DNA of 64,000 nucleotides from Anastrepha obliqua (lineage: Eukaryota; Arthropoda; Insecta; Diptera; Tephritidae): positions 86,182,001-86,246,000 of the forward strand of contig NC_072895.1 of NCBI RefSeq assembly GCF_027943255.1. The letters are read 5' to 3'. Shown piece by piece: positions 12,236-24,149 of the stretch (its first letter is position 1; each line of letters starts with the position of its first letter). The position numbers were made by a program, and so were the translations under genes. The notes under the pieces were generated by a model. That model saw nothing but the letters and a program-made list of their open reading frames with translations. It was not told where the DNA came from and searched no databases.

Positions 12236-13493
12236 GATGGAGGCTACTTTGGCCTAAGTAGGCAAATGTTGTTGTTGTTGTTGTTGAGGTGGTTGAACAC
12301 TTCTGCCTTATATGGTTCAAAGTTTTTTATCGCCCATAATATTCTATCTTGGGATACGAAGTGGGTGATTATAATGGGTGATAGTTTGGATGTTTGAACA
12401 CTGTCAGTATTGTTCTCAATATATTCTGTGTTGCCTGGGAAGTGTGTATTTACCAGATGTTCTAGTGTGTCGGCTGATGATTTTGTCCACTCTCCGTTAT
12501 CTTTCTTCAAGAAGGAAGGGCAGGAGTGTTCCTTGGATAAAAGCTTGCCTAGTCCGGCCGTATCTTTGGTCGATTCTATGGAACTACAAAAATCTCTCCA
12601 AGCCTCTGTCCGAGCCTCTTTGATTGCTTTCTTGTATTCCCTAAGGCAGTCTTTGTAGGGTTTGAAGTATTTGTGTTTGTAGCAGATATTGAAGATTTCT
12701 CTTGTCATTTTCCTGAGTTTACTTAGATCTTCATTCCACCAGGTAGGATAGGTTGTTTTGCCATATGTGGCGGGACATGAAGCTTCAAGTCCTTTCGTCA
12801 GGGAAGTTTCGAAAGCTCTTACTTTCTCATCTAGGTCTTCCCTTGACGTTATGGTTCTATTTAAGTTTTGAAGTTTAGACTGGGTCACTCTACGGATTGT
12901 GTGCCAGTTTGTTCTTCTAGGATTTCTATATGGGAAAGGTTTCTCAAGCTTAAGATTGATATCGAAGAGGATCCAGCTGTGGTCCGAAGAAGATCTCTTG
13001 TCGGATGTAGGCAAATGAGTAGTAAAGTCCTCTCTCGACCAACAAAACTAACACTCTACAAGGCTCTCACCATGCCCGTCCTAACGTATGGCGCAGAAGC
13101 TTGGACGATGACAACATCCGATGAAGCGACGCTTGGAGTATTTGAGAGAAAGATTCTGCGGAAGATTTTTGGACCTTTGCACGTTGACAACGGCGAATAT
13201 CGCAGGCGATGGAACGATCATCTGTGTATGATCTTTACGACGACATAGACAGGGCCATGTCGTCCGAATGGATACAAACGCTCCGGCTTTGAAAGTATTC
13301 GATGCGGTACCAGCTGGTGGTAGCAGAGGAAGAGGAAGGCCTCCTCTGCGTTGGAAAGATCAGGTGGAGAAGGACTTGGCTTCACTTGGTGTGTCCAATT
13401 GGCGCCGGTTAGCACGAGAAAGAAACGACTGGCGCGCTTTGTTAAACTCGGCCAAAATCGCGTAAGCGGTTATCGCGCCAATTAAAAAGAAGA
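12236..13493 (+). mobile_element. Non-LTR element type B, 5'-truncated, inserted in the mariner
   Basis: Bounded by a perfect 15-bp target duplication, AGCTGTTATGACCTG, at 12221-12235 and 13494-13508. The element starts at 12236 (GGYFGLSRQM), is interrupted by element A, and resumes at 13018 with SSKVLSRPTKLTLYKALTMP, LTYGAEAWTM and VFERKILRKIFGPLHVDNGE. It then frameshifts into RWKDQVEKDLASLGVSNWRR, ending near 13465. The 3' end is TATCGCGCCAATTAAAAAG then (AAG)n. The same 3' end occurs inverted at 30270. This is the C-terminal end of a reverse-transcriptase ORF. Confidence 0.85.
12269..13006 (-). mobile_element. Non-LTR element type A (jockey-like), inserted in element B
   Basis: Minus-strand insertion inside element B, flanked by the 11-bp duplication GTAGGCAAATG at 12258-12268 and 13007-13017. 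Its 3' tail is (CAA)n, seen as (TTG)n at 12269-12287. One open frame (12244-13014) covers the end of the endonuclease (SSSDHSWILFDI), the linker (NPRRTNWHTI, YPTWWNEDLSKLRKM, PSFLKKDNGEWTKSS) and the approach to RT (ILWAIKNFEPYKA), where it stops abruptly at the tail. It is therefore truncated at both ends. Confidence 0.85.
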
Positions 13494-14275
13494 AGCTGTT
13501 ATGACCTGACTCGCTTTCCACGCATGAATTTTTTAGCTCTGGTATCAGATGGACGTCGCTAGGTATCAAATCTGGTGAATCTGATGGATGCTCCAACAAT
13601 TCGAACTTTAATTCATGCATTTTAGCCATTGTTAAAATATTCTTGTGATATGGTGCATTGTCCTGATGAAAAATATTTTTTTCTTTTGCAAACTGTGTCT
13701 TTTTCACAAATTTTTTCCTTCACTGGTCTAAAAAGTTTTAATAATATTCAGAATTTATTGTTTTACCATTTTGCGTGTAATCCACAAAAAAAATTCTTTT
13801 CGCATCCCAAAAAGCGACCGATTTCTGGACACAAAGTCGATTCGGAGCTCTTCGGCTCACCAGGTTCACACCCCTCTTTAGCCTCCGGATTTAGGATCAT
13901 GGCGACAAATTCCAAGTCTCATCTATAGTGATGAATCAACGCATAAAATTCATTGTATCCTTTTGAAAATGCTCTAAATGTTGCTGAGAAAGTCGCATTT
14001 GAATGTGTTTTTGTTCCATTGTTAGTCAATGCGGCACCTATTGTGCACACAGCTTTTTTCAATCATCCTATAGTATTGCCAATATTTTACTTCAATCTGT
14101 TCAAAGATCTATGTAGATGTGATCTTTATCTCCAATTTTTCATTCAATAATCACATTAACTACTTACTCAATCTTAGGTTTTATACTTCGTAATAGCTCG
14201 AAGTCTCACACCCTTACACTCTCAAATTATTATTCATTTTGTTTGTTCGCTCTAGATTAGAGTAAGCAACATTTA

Positions 14276-14700
14276 TCTGGAGGCAATTGAGAGAATTTAG
14301 TGTGTACAGAAGGTGATTCTTAAATATGCTCTTAGGCCGTTAAAATGCTCAAATTCCCCTTTGACTTTAATTAACTTAAAGTTTCTAGAGAGTAAACAGT
14401 CTATGTATACTTTCACTGTCTTTATTGTAATTAGAGGAGAAATTAACCGTTCATCTCTATTACAGAGCATTCACTCTTATATCCCTACTAGGAGTCTATG
14501 TAACATTTAGCCATTGTAATGCGAGTAATGCTCCTGTTGCCCGCGCACTAAAAGCATTCAATGAGTTCTCGAGCTCTAATCCACTTGACTTTTCGGTGTC
14601 AAAGGAGGAATTTTATGAACTTCTAAATCGACTGCACACAACTGATTGCCACAATTCCATTAGTTCTGCTTATCCGAAATCCAAAATTCAAAAAGGGTTC
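14276..14700 (+). pseudogene. Non-LTR retrotransposon ORF2 C-terminal fragment
   Basis: Degenerate plus-strand frame: IERI..V.K.ILKYALRPLKCSN, FLESKQSMYTFTVFIVIRGE, SLLQSIHSYIPTRSL, then after a frameshift VARALKAFNEFSS and FSVSKEEFYELL. The order fits the segment just after the RT domain in many insect LINEs (IERVQ..F..FAL..L, then LE.RR, then RSLR). Stops and frameshifts break it. Confidence 0.6.
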
Positions 14701-15364
14701 AGTTCTCAGTTGACAAGTTCAAAGTAGTCAGTTGAGCTCTACTTTCAGCCAAAAATAGAATTAAAGTAATATCTTCATAATTTGGTTTTTGTTTTTACTA
14801 AAATTTAGACTTTTTAGGTCTTTAAAAATTCCTTGTTTCACATAAATGTCAGTACCTTTCTAGAGAGAATCAACTGATTCGTCTATAAGAACTAGGGACG
14901 TAAATCCCTGGATCCTAGGATTGTTGTGACAAGATCTCGAGAGCTGACAATCGAAGAATTAAAAAAAAGTGAAATCTTCAATGAGGACTCACTGAAAGAT
15001 TCTAAAAGATTACGCAGACCTGACCTAAATTTTGAACCAAGGACCAGTTTAAAAATTTCATAAGCTTTTTTGACGTGCTGAATTCGAATCTGAAGTATTA
15101 TTCCCAAATTCATTAGTTCTTCTCGTATGCAGAAACTTAAGAGTGTCAGATTAAGAGATCCGAAAAGAGCAAAAATATAAATTCATCAAAAGATAACTCA
15201 GAGGCAAATAATGATTTGTTTACTTATGGAAAAGAGTTTGTAAGTAGTTCGAAATACTATTCCGAACTTAAAAAACGCATAGGCTTTGTTATTACATAAC
15301 CTCAAATATAGCCAAAAATTGTATTTTTGCATTTTAAGCTCAAATATGTGGAAAACTTTGTAGT
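14701..15364. other. No gene seen
   Basis: AT-rich; no coding signal. Confidence 0.5.
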
Positions 15365-15477
15365 TGTCCTGACACGGATTTATATCCGGCGGAGGCCAGT
15401 AATTTTAGGCAATCCTCAAAAATGTATGGAAATGGTTTATGTTGCTACAACAATAACTACGATAACAATGAGAACAA
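15365..15477 (+). repeat. Non-LTR element 3' end with (CAA)n-like tail, copy 2
   Basis: Contains CGGATTTATATCCGGCGGAG and GGTTTATGTTGCTACAACAA, matching the 3' part of the repeat at 2640-2928. Confidence 0.55.
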
Positions 15478-16821
15478 TAAAATCTGACGGTGCTGGGGTT
15501 ATTCAGAGTTGGGGAGTTCAGGGTTGAAATCAGCGCATCCAAACCCTTTGAAGAAGCGTAGTCCAGTTCTTGGTTATGAAGGCCAATTGTGAGCCCGTGT
15601 TATCGAGCAAAATAATTTGTGGAGCATTTGTTGATATATGTATGTCTGTCTTTATGTAACAAAATAACCTTGAAAAGCCGTACTCACTACTACCTTCTCC
15701 ACGTCACTTTCTTTCTCGCAGAGCACGTGTTCTAATGAGCCTCATCTGTAGATTTTTTTCCATTCAATTGCTTTTATAATTAAACATATTGCATACGAGT
15801 TTGAAGTTTTGTATATGCACACTTAGATACATACATACATAAAATTGCATTTGTTTGCCATCGTAGCACGTAAATCACGACAGGAAATTGGGATTTTTTC
15901 GATCTGCGATAAAAACTTGTGGCTTTGCGTTTCACTGAATCACTTGAAATCCGCCTGAGTTGAGTACTCGCAATGCTCGTATACAAGTATTCTGTGTTGA
16001 ACAAATGTAAATATGTATGTACATATGTATGTAGTACATTCATACATACATATGTTCATTTGATCTCACACCATAAAACGTGTTTTAATTAGCGAATAAT
16101 GTAATTGCAGTATAATTGCAACTACTGATTCATAAAAATTGTGTGTTTCTTTTTCTCAATGTTGACGCACGAGTTTCGAATTTAGAAAGAAATCATATAC
16201 ACACACACACATACATACATACATACAAACATAGAAGCATTAGCGACTCACACATGTGTTTTAAATATTTTGGACCCGGTATATCTTAACGAAAAATAAA
16301 AATAGCAGAAAGTATGTGAAAAGGAAAGTTGAAATAAAATTTTGTTCATGCTTTTGGTTTTTTTAAATTGAAAAAAAGCGCAAATTTCTTTAGTTTTAAA
16401 AATAAATTGCTATTACGTTTACTTCTGATTGACGACATTTTCGTCTGGCTGTCGTTTGGCCTATCTGCATGTACAGTGGCTCACAGCGCATTTCGTGCGC
16501 TCATTTATTTCGAAGCGAATGTATGACATTTTTTTTTTTTTTTTTCAAAAGAAAAATTCAAAATCCACATTTCTGGAACTCTATTTTCAGTATAGCCATC
16601 AGAGCCGTCTTCGATTTTTCCCTTACTTCCTATCAGCTGTTAAAACGTTCTGGGTTCTCCGTAATGCGTTTTTAACTCGATGAAACAGAAAAAGAAATCG
16701 CAAGGAGCTACATCAGGCGAATTCGCTGGCTGCTGGAGAGTATTTGTTTCGTTGTTGCTTAAAAAATCACGGATAGTGATGGCATTGTGCAATGGTACGT
16801 TAAAATCCTCGACTTATTTTC
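15478..16821. other. No gene seen; microsatellites
   Basis: Unique AT-rich sequence with (CA)n then (CATA)n near 16200-16228 and ATGTATGT units near 16010. No coding signal. Confidence 0.5.
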
Positions 16822-16980
16822 CAGAAATACACTCGGAGGTTTGCCATTGCCTGCCGTGAGGCGATCGCTATTAGAAAAAAACGTTTACTTCATTTTGGTG
16901 TTTCACCGAGATTCGAACCTACATTCCCTCTGAACTCCGAATGGTAGTCACGCACCAATCCATTCGGCTACGGCAGCCGC
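16822..16980 (-). repeat. tRNA-derived SINE, copy b (truncated)
   Basis: Minus strand. Head retains box A (GTAGCCGAATGG) and box B (AGGTTCGAATCT) at the right end; the 3' body is cut off at about 16822. Confidence 0.75.
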
Positions 16981-17467
16981 GAATCGACTCAGGTAAATAT
17001 CTCATACCGCCCAAATAATAGACCTTATTAACTGTCTGACGTCTGTCTGTCTGTAATCCATAAAACCTTGAACATCGCTTTCTTTTTTTACTGAAAGCGA
17101 CGTGGTTGTTTTTGATCTCGGTTCATTCGGAGCTTTCCACTCACTCGCTTGATGTCTGTAAGGCGTGTCGTACCCATAAACCCAAGTAATGATGAATTTG
17201 ATGAATGTTGAGCCGGATTCAGCCTTGTCTTTGGCTATCTTAGGGTCCCTCCATTGCCTAAATCTGAACGGATCCATAAGCGGTGTTTAAGTCCTCTGCC
17301 AGCTCTCGAAAGGTAAATTTAAGATGATTGATTGACTTTTCTGTCACTTTATTGATGTTTTAATCAGCTTTTGACCTGCCATTACATTCATCATCCCTGA
17401 TGGACTCACGATCTCTTTTAAAGCGCTCATGCCACTCGTAAACGGTTGTTTTCTTTAGAGTATCATT

Positions 17468-17751
17468 GGCGGCCGCCATAGCCGAATAGGTTGGTGCGGT
17501 GCTCCCAATCGGAGTTCAGAGAGATAGACCAAAATGAAGAAAAAGTTTATTTTTAATAGCGGTCGCCCCTCGGCACGCCATGGCAAACCTCCGAGTATAT
17601 TTCTGTTATGAAAAAGCTTCTCATAAAAAATATCTGCCGTTCGGAGTCGACTTGAAACTGTAGGTCCCTCCATTTTGTGGAAGAACATCAATACGCACAC
17701 CACAAATAAGAGGAGGAGCTCGGCCAAACACCCAAAAAGGGTGTACGTACA
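17468..17751 (+). repeat. tRNA-derived SINE, copy c (near full length, box B lost)
   Basis: Plus strand, starting GGCGGCCGCCATAGCCGAAT and running through the whole body to AGGAGGAGCTCGGCCAAACA. The box B stretch is deleted between CAGAGAGA and ACCAAAATG, so internal promoter function is probably lost. Confidence 0.8.
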
Positions 17752-17796
17752 TGTCTATGCGAGATCGGACGCGAATTTAAAGCTTAATATATCGTA

Positions 17797-19065
17797 ATGG
17801 GTCGCCGTACGTCCATAGAAACTCGCAAATTAGTGATTCGGGTCTTTAAAAATGGTAATACGCAGAAAAGGATAGCTGAAAAGTTCAGTGCATAACACAA
17901 TGCTTTGCCCGTGAAAATAGAGTAGTTAATAGAGATCGCGAAGCTCCAAATAAAATTGTGACAGAAGCTGACAATAGATGGATATTGAGGAAAATCTAAA
18001 AAGACCCAACCATAAGAACACCAGCTTTGACAAAGAAGTTCAGCTGATACTCGGAAAGTCTTGAACCCTGGAAACTATAAGAAGAGTCTCCGCAATGCCA
18101 ATTTTCATGGAAGAACAGCTTGAAACAAGCCATTTGTTAGTGCGTGGAATATAAAGCCCAGAGTGCAGTTTGCTAAAAGTCATATTAATGACGAAACTTA
18201 TTGGAATGACATTAAGGACGAAACTTTTTGGAATGACTTTATTTTTGCTGATGAAAGCAAATTTAAACTTTCTGGTTACAAGTTTTGGGGATACGTTCTC
18301 CTGGCGCGCACCTAATTCAGAGCTGCAACTGAAGGACCTGCGAGGAACTGTAAAACACTGTGAAGATCACATTACGGTTTGGGGTTGTATGACATCAACA
18401 GGAGTTGGAAACTTAGATTTCTTAAAGCAAACTATGGATAAATCTACTTATTGAAGAATAATTTTTTGCAAAGTACTGAAAAAATGGGTACTGGGTTAGA
18501 TTTCGATTCTATCAACTTAATGGACCATTAACCAAAGCATAAATTAAAAAAAATTGTTGAAACGCCTGCATAATCACGTGGTCTCAATGTAATTGCAAAT
18601 TTATGGAGTGTTCGTGAACGATTAAAGGGTTTTTCAATAAGGGCGGGTAGATGTTGAAATGGAATAAAATGGCGTTTGATGTGTGGCACGTAGCGCCGTC
18701 CTGCTGGTCACCACATGTCGTCTAGGTCCATATGGTTCAATATGGGCCATAAGAAATTGGACGGGCCACCACGTCTACCGAAAAATGGGCGCAATGCGCG
18801 TAACGTTTCCGTTAATGAACACTCATTTTGATAATAAAGTTTTATTACGTGCTGTCCAATCGTGTAACTTGCCATGATGGTTTGGCATAAGCAAGTGAAT
18901 AATAAACAAAAGATTTGACAGATGTCACCAAAACAAAATGGCTGCCACAGGGCGCCAAAATGCGCCGCGCCAATTGAAAAACCCTTTATAAGAAAACACA
19001 AAAGCAACTTTAAGAATTGATGACTTCATGAGGTCAACCCAAAAGCACGTTGGTCCGAGTTGGGC
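17797..19065 (+). pseudogene. Tc1-like transposase pseudogene, split by a mariner-derived MITE
   Basis: Starts MGRRTSIETRKLVIRVFKNG (Tc1 HTH) and has stops and frameshifts throughout. Later blocks are WNIKPRVQFAKSHIND, DFIFADESKFKLSGYKFWG (the first catalytic Asp region), CMTSTGVGNLDFL and LNVIANLWSVRERLK (the DLNPIENLW region, E lost). The frame is cut at about 18622 by a 364-bp inverted-repeat element and continues after 18988 (RKHKSNFKN ... HEVNPKARWS). Confidence 0.8.
18624..18987 (-). mobile_element. Internally deleted DD41D-type mariner (MITE) inside the Tc1-like pseudogene
   Basis: Ends with inverted TAAAGGGTTTTTCAAT at 18623-18638 and 18973-18988, next to TA dinucleotides. The minus strand keeps the transposase N-terminus (GQHVIKLYYQNECSLTETLR from the ATG at 18875), fused across a large deletion to DLDDMW and a decayed QQDGATCHT block. 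Confidence 0.8.
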
Positions 19066-19560
19066 TTCGTCAGAGTAGCTAAGTGCTTTGTGAAAGAACC
19101 AAACAGGAAACTAGCGATATTTCTCTTAAAACTTAGTATGAAGGACCTGAGCGTACTGGTGGGTGTAATCACAGAGCACAGTGCCTGTAGTCAACACATG
19201 GCTACCATGGAAATCATTGACGACACACTATGGCTGTCTTGCGGGGAAAGAGAGGACACTGCAGAGCATTTTCTCTGAAGCTGTCCGGCGTTTTCTAGAA
19301 TCAGGTATGGTATGAGTATAGATAGAATTCATGATCTTCCGCTTCCGGATCTCTTAAGGCTCATCAAGGAATCTAAAAGATTCGCGGAAGAGGGACCTCA
19401 AACCAAATTTGTAAGTCTTACCATCCATACAGTATCTATCCTATCTCTCAATTCCTTCCACTGTAATCTACCCGGGTGTAGTACAATGGTCTTCCTGACT
19501 AAGTGCTTGGACTTGCCCAACACCCCACAAATCTACTATCTACAATCAACAACTTTAAGG
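19040..19560 (+). pseudogene. Non-LTR retrotransposon C-terminal fragment (type C)
   Basis: Plus strand: NRKLAIFLLKLSMKDLSVLV, GVITEHSACSQHMATM, CGEREDTAEHFL (one stop), then LPDLLRLIKESKRFAEEGP. This is the zinc-like C-terminal tail after RNase H. It is an inverted partner of 9425-9850; the two fragments are close relatives. Confidence 0.75.
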
Positions 19561-22500
19561 ACTTAAAATTGGCGTTACAAGAGGAGTGGGAGAAAATACC
19601 ACACAAATATACTCAAAACCTGGTAGGCTCTATGCACTCTCAGCTAAAATCAGTTTTAAAACAAAACGGTTATCCTAAAAAATATTTTTTTTATTTACTT
19701 TTATTTTTATTTTAAAAAGCTTAAATAAGAAAAAGAATTAAAAAATTAAAAGGAAACGCAGCGCTAGAAACGGAGCCTTTCAGCTGCTAAAAGTCTTAAT
19801 TATTACATTTTTTTCTAAAATTTGTTTAAATTTTAAAATTAATCTAAACACTAAAAATTAGCTGTGACGTTTTTAAACGCTATATTTTGGTTTTGGATAT
19901 TGTTTTGAATATTTTTCTTTAATTAATTTGAATTTATTTGTTGGTATTTATAATTTATCTTTGAATGTCGATTTAAATTTTTCTGCAAATGCAACTTAAT
20001 TAAAAAATCTCAAACATTCCCTTTAAAATAAATTAGCACAAGAAACAGCTGTGAGCTACTGTACAGCTATCTGGTTCTCGGCCTGCCCGAAGCGTGTGCA
20101 AGAGCGCCCAAATGGATGTATATGCATGCATGTATGTATGCTCATACATATACGCATATGCCTGTATACAGTATTTCTAACGGCGTGTTGTCTGTGCCAG
20201 TTTTGCCTCGATGTCTACAGAATCTCGAAATGTCTGTGTGCTGTGTGTGACACTTGCGAAAATGCTTCCATCCATAGCCCTGTATGTGATGAGTGTTTTT
20301 GTATTTGTGCATTTTGGTTGGCTGATTGCATGAAATTTGGCCCGTGATGCTATTTTAGATATCACAAGTAAATACATAGATTTTTTGTGTACGTATAGAA
20401 TAGGAATATTTAATATATAGGTATTTCCCAGCTACATATATTCTTATATGTATATATATTTATATATTGACTTAATGCTGAAACTACTGGCAGTACTGGA
20501 CATGGATTTCTCATTGGTATTTGTAAATATAATAAGCTTTCGGTTGGAACGATTGCATCAAAAATACTGCTGGGATCCTTGCGGGACTGAGGGAAGTCCG
20601 GGCAGTAACGTATGGGTATACTCTGAACAGTTGGCGTTATTGGACTAATACATACATATAAGGTTCAAACAAACCAATTCGCTGAGACAATTAAGCTTTA
20701 AATTGCGTCATTGAGTTTGTGTTATTCACACATGCAAATTAGCTTACACAATTAGTATTTGAGAGCTGAAAGTGTTTCGATTTTATCTGTGAAAAATTCG
20801 GTGTGAGGAAAGAAAATGCAGAAAGACTTCACTTTATAACGAATTTTTTGAGTTTATAGTAGATGTACTGAATTCTCCCAGTCAGTAAAATGGTTCTTTG
20901 TTCGCTGCTTGGCTTTGTTTAGCAAAAAATTACATATAATTTGCCAATTCTTCAAACCTTAGGAAGGCCGCACCTACTGCTCCTTGTAGCATTAGAACAA
21001 AAAGTAACTCAAAAGCCATTGTGACAGCTGGTAAGTGAAATTAGAATAAGTTTTTTCCGGTCAATACAAATTCCTTTATTACAGAATTGATGGTAATTTT
21101 TTGGAAGAATATGTACATATAATTGCGCTCTTTTGTAGACCATGGAGCTCCACGCGCTCTTCTCCATAAGTCAATAACAGCAACTTCACCTCCCTCACTC
21201 CATCACAGTCTCTACCCTTTCGGGTTTTGGTTTTGCTATTCATTTATTTGATTTTTAAAACATATTTTGTTTTTGTTTTTGTGTTTGTGTTTTCTCTATT
21301 TGATCTTAACGCCATTTCCCCTTCATGATATTTCCTTTTCTGATTTAACAGACTTCACAGGGGTGCATAGAGTATCTGACACAAATTTTTAGCAACTAAT
21401 TAACAATTGTCTGTTAGTAATTGGAATTTTTGGATAGCAAAGTACAATTAGATTAGATTGGATATAGACTAATACTTGCCATGATTCAATAATAAACTAT
21501 TGTGTAAATAAAACTACACTTTATAAATTAAAATGGATTTACTCTGCGTAGAAGCGTCAACCAAAGGATGGGCTGTCTCGTGCTCATTCCCACAATGCAA
21601 AATTTCTATATGCATCGGAGGTGCATCACTAGGCAACTTCGCCCTCTTCCGATCTGGCCCGATTTCGAAATCCGCTGCCGAAAATTTATCGCCTGGTTTC
21701 AATGTAGTCCGCCCGGTTTTACCCAATATTTTCTTTTCATTTAGTCTTTTGGGACATGAACAAACTTAACGCACTCTTTTTATGGCACAACAAAAACCGC
21801 ATTACCTGCTAAATTTTTTTTAGCAAAATCTTTCATTTCTATACTTTTGAGTACTTTATCTTTAGAATTTGCTCGGAAACAAAAAGTAGCTTTTCTAAGA
21901 GGATGTTGCGGATTTATTAAGTAGCTCAAAATGGCCGAGACAGGGTGAAAATTAGGCATCTTACTAAACTTTTAATTATTGCTTCATGAATACTTGCTTT
22001 TTTAAACGTATTTTCAAACACATTTTTTTTTAATTTTATCATATTTATTTGTTATCTCTTCTCATGAAATTTTCATGACATTTCGTTTGGTCATTGAACC
22101 AACTCGACACTTCTCATTGAACGTGTTCTTCTTTAAGGTTTTGCAATAATATTTAATATAATTACGGGTCTTCTATGTCTTACCAACACATGGACCAAAA
22201 GGACCCAACTAAATATACTGTATTTATATCAATTAAGTGCTGATTGCACAATTTATTAACATACATTCGTCCCAAAAAACAGTAAATCAGCCACTGGTGT
22301 GCCAATTTGACAAAACATGCAATTTATAGTAATAAAAACACATAAAGGAAGTTAGTGTCTGTGTATTTATTGAAAAGAAATCAAAATACATTGACAAATA
22401 TTTACAAACTAAAAAAAATTGTTCATTGTGCTTCACATTTTTCACTCAAAATGAACCAATGTTGTAGACAAAACTTTGGCAAAAAATGTCAAATTGACAC

Positions 22501-23234
22501 AAGTGTCTGACGCAAGCTGTAGCACACTTTGGGCTCAATTCAGTCCATAAGCGCTTAAATTTCCTAATTACGTTATTAAGGCGCATGTTTGAACATACTA
22601 TGGTGTACGTGTCAAATTCAAGAGGAACTTGCTGAATCTTAGAAGTAAAGTTTAAATCAAAAGATGTTGAAAGACTGCGCCTGAAATGCTCCTTCAGAAG
22701 AACATCTTTTAGTATCTACATATTATACTGTAAGCCAAGGAAAAATGTATTCCAAATGACAACCCTCAGCGAAAAATATCCTACACCTCACGACTAACCG
22801 ATTGCATAACACTATGTTGATCAGTTTTGTCTATTTTTTTTTTTCATTATTTTTGTTAAAAGTGTAACTCATTGTCTAACAAAAACCATATAAATCCAAT
22901 TTTCCAATTTTATACAAAAATTAGAAAAATTCCCACACTTTTCATCACAATTCTGCGGTTCTTAATTGGAATTTCTGGACAAATTTTTTTGTGTATGCAG
23001 TTTAATAGTTTATTAAATTTTCTTACAATAAAGTGCAAGTTTGAAGTGGTTTTATATATTTCTTCCTTGACGGCGTTGCCCAGTTTTGCCATATTTATTT
23101 TCACAGTTTATTAAAAAACAAACAAAAAAAAAATAGTAGAAAGTCTGGCCAAAATAGCGATGTGCTATCATTGGTCGCTGTCTGCATGTTGGGTCTGACT
23201 TGTTCTTTGGCATACATAGTGCGAAGGTAATAAA
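19561..23234. other. No gene seen over 3.7 kb
   Basis: AT-rich non-coding sequence. ATGT/CATA microsatellites lie near 20110-20170 and 20430-20460. Short open frames (for example 20051-20347, 21514-21769) show no motif. No repeat shared with the rest of the window was recognised. Confidence 0.5.
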
Positions 23235-23236
23235 TA

Positions 23237-24147
23237 CAGGGTAGGCCATTTAAAGCGGGCCCATTTGTTTCTGAAAAAAAAAACATTGAAAAAAACATTT
23301 TTTTTTGTGTTGATATGAAAAATCATTTATTTTGATTCAAGGAGATTTGTTCCAGCTAGTTTTTGAAAATGATATCCTTCAAATGTTTGCCTCTGGCCTT
23401 GATGGCCAAATGTGTCCTTTTTTCGGCGTTTTCCATCGTTTTGGCCAATATTTCGGCCGGTATGGCGGCGATTTCGCGTCGGATATTGTTTTTAAGTTGA
23501 GTTAGAGTCCTTGGCTTGTTGATGTATACCTTGGATTTCAGATAACCCCACAAATAAAAGTCCGGTGGCGTCAAATCTGGTGATCTCGGTGGCCACGGAA
23601 AATCACCATTTTTCAAAATCAACCTTCCAGGGAACAATGGCTTCAAAAAATCGATTGTAGCGCGTGAAGTGTGGCATGTAGCCCCGTCCTGTTGGAACCA
23701 GTAGCCTTCCATGTCATTTTCTTCGATGATTGGCATAACAAAATCCTGAGAACGACGATAACTCGATGTTCGCGGAGCCTCCTCAACACTGGCTCGTACA
23801 GCCTCGATATTTTCAGCAGAACGTCGTGTACGTTGTCTGGATGCGTGGCTGGTATTGTTGAGACTACCGTGGTTAATAAATTTTGCGTATAAACGCTGTA
23901 AAGTGCTTTTGGATGGCGCACTTTTAACTTTATTTTTTTTTTTAAACGCACGTTGAGTTTTCACAATTGAGAAGTTATTTTGGATGTAAAGCTGAATTAT
24001 TTCAGCGCGTTCTTTTGGAGTGTACTGCTCCATGGTAAAAATTGTCTTGGACTGACGCTTCCAACGCGCTATGTCATTAGTCGATCTGACGTTCCTGTCA
24101 AAAGTTATAGGGTTGCCAGATGGGCCCGCTTTAAATGGCCTACCCTG
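23237..24147 (-). mobile_element. 911-bp internally deleted DD41D mariner with perfect TIRs
   Basis: Perfect inverted repeats of 28 bp, starting CAGGGTAGGCCATTTAAAGC, bounded by TA at 23235-23236 and 24148-24149. On the minus strand a single open frame of 225 codons (24033-23356) keeps the HTH N-terminus (MEQYTPKERAEIIQLYIQNN, with a Lys-rich patch) and the C-terminal half (YWFQQDGATCHTSR, WPPRSPDLTPPDFYLWG, 41 residues between the two Asp). The middle, including the first catalytic Asp (FSDEAHFW region), is deleted in frame. Confidence 0.9.
23356..24033 (-). CDS. Deleted but uninterrupted DD41D transposase ORF
   Basis: 225 codons against about 350 for a complete family member. DNA-binding N-terminus, then a junction around SSYRRSQDFVMPIIEENDME, then the second and third catalytic Asp and the usual C-terminus (RGKHLKDIIFKN). 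It lacks the first catalytic Asp, so it cannot cut DNA. It could still bind the inverted repeats if expressed; expression is not shown. Confidence 0.6.
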   Translation of the reverse strand: MEQYTPKERAEIIQLYIQNNFSIVKTQRAFKKKNKVKSAPSKSTLQRLYAKFINHGSLNNTSHASRQRTRRSAENIEAVRASVEEAPRTSSYRRSQDFVMPIIEENDMEGYWFQQDGATCHTSRATIDFLKPLFPGRLILKNGDFPWPPRSPDLTPPDFYLWGYLKSKVYINKPRTLTQLKNNIRREIAAIPAEILAKTMENAEKRTHLAIKARGKHLKDIIFKN

Positions 24148-24149
24148 TA

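Larger units (their letters stand above)
12041..14165 (-). pseudogene. DD34D mariner transposase pseudogene, split by nested LINEs
   Basis: Minus-strand mariner. Read from the right: ATIDETW-like traces, VAFWDAKRIFFVDYTQNGKT, then NIFHQDNAPYHKNILTMAKM and SPDLIPSDVHLIPELKN (34 residues between the Asp of QDN and the Asp of PSD). Left of the insertion the C-terminus resumes: ITAAKAFFAALPNSHFRDGI and HWNKCIDTQGDYTE then stop. Several frameshifts and stops. The left end at about 12041 reads like a mariner terminus (TAGGTTGTTCAAT); I did not find its inverted partner. Interrupted by 12236-13493. Confidence 0.85.

Noticed and set aside
12236..13493. 5' inversion of one LINE by twin priming
   Set aside because: The inverted part has its own (CAA)n tail and its own 11-bp target duplication, and the outer LINE reads on across it; two separate insertions fit better.
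5005..17500. tRNA genes suggested by box A and box B sequences
   Set aside because: They are heads of a dispersed repeat with a shared non-tRNA body, so SINE copies and not tRNA genes.
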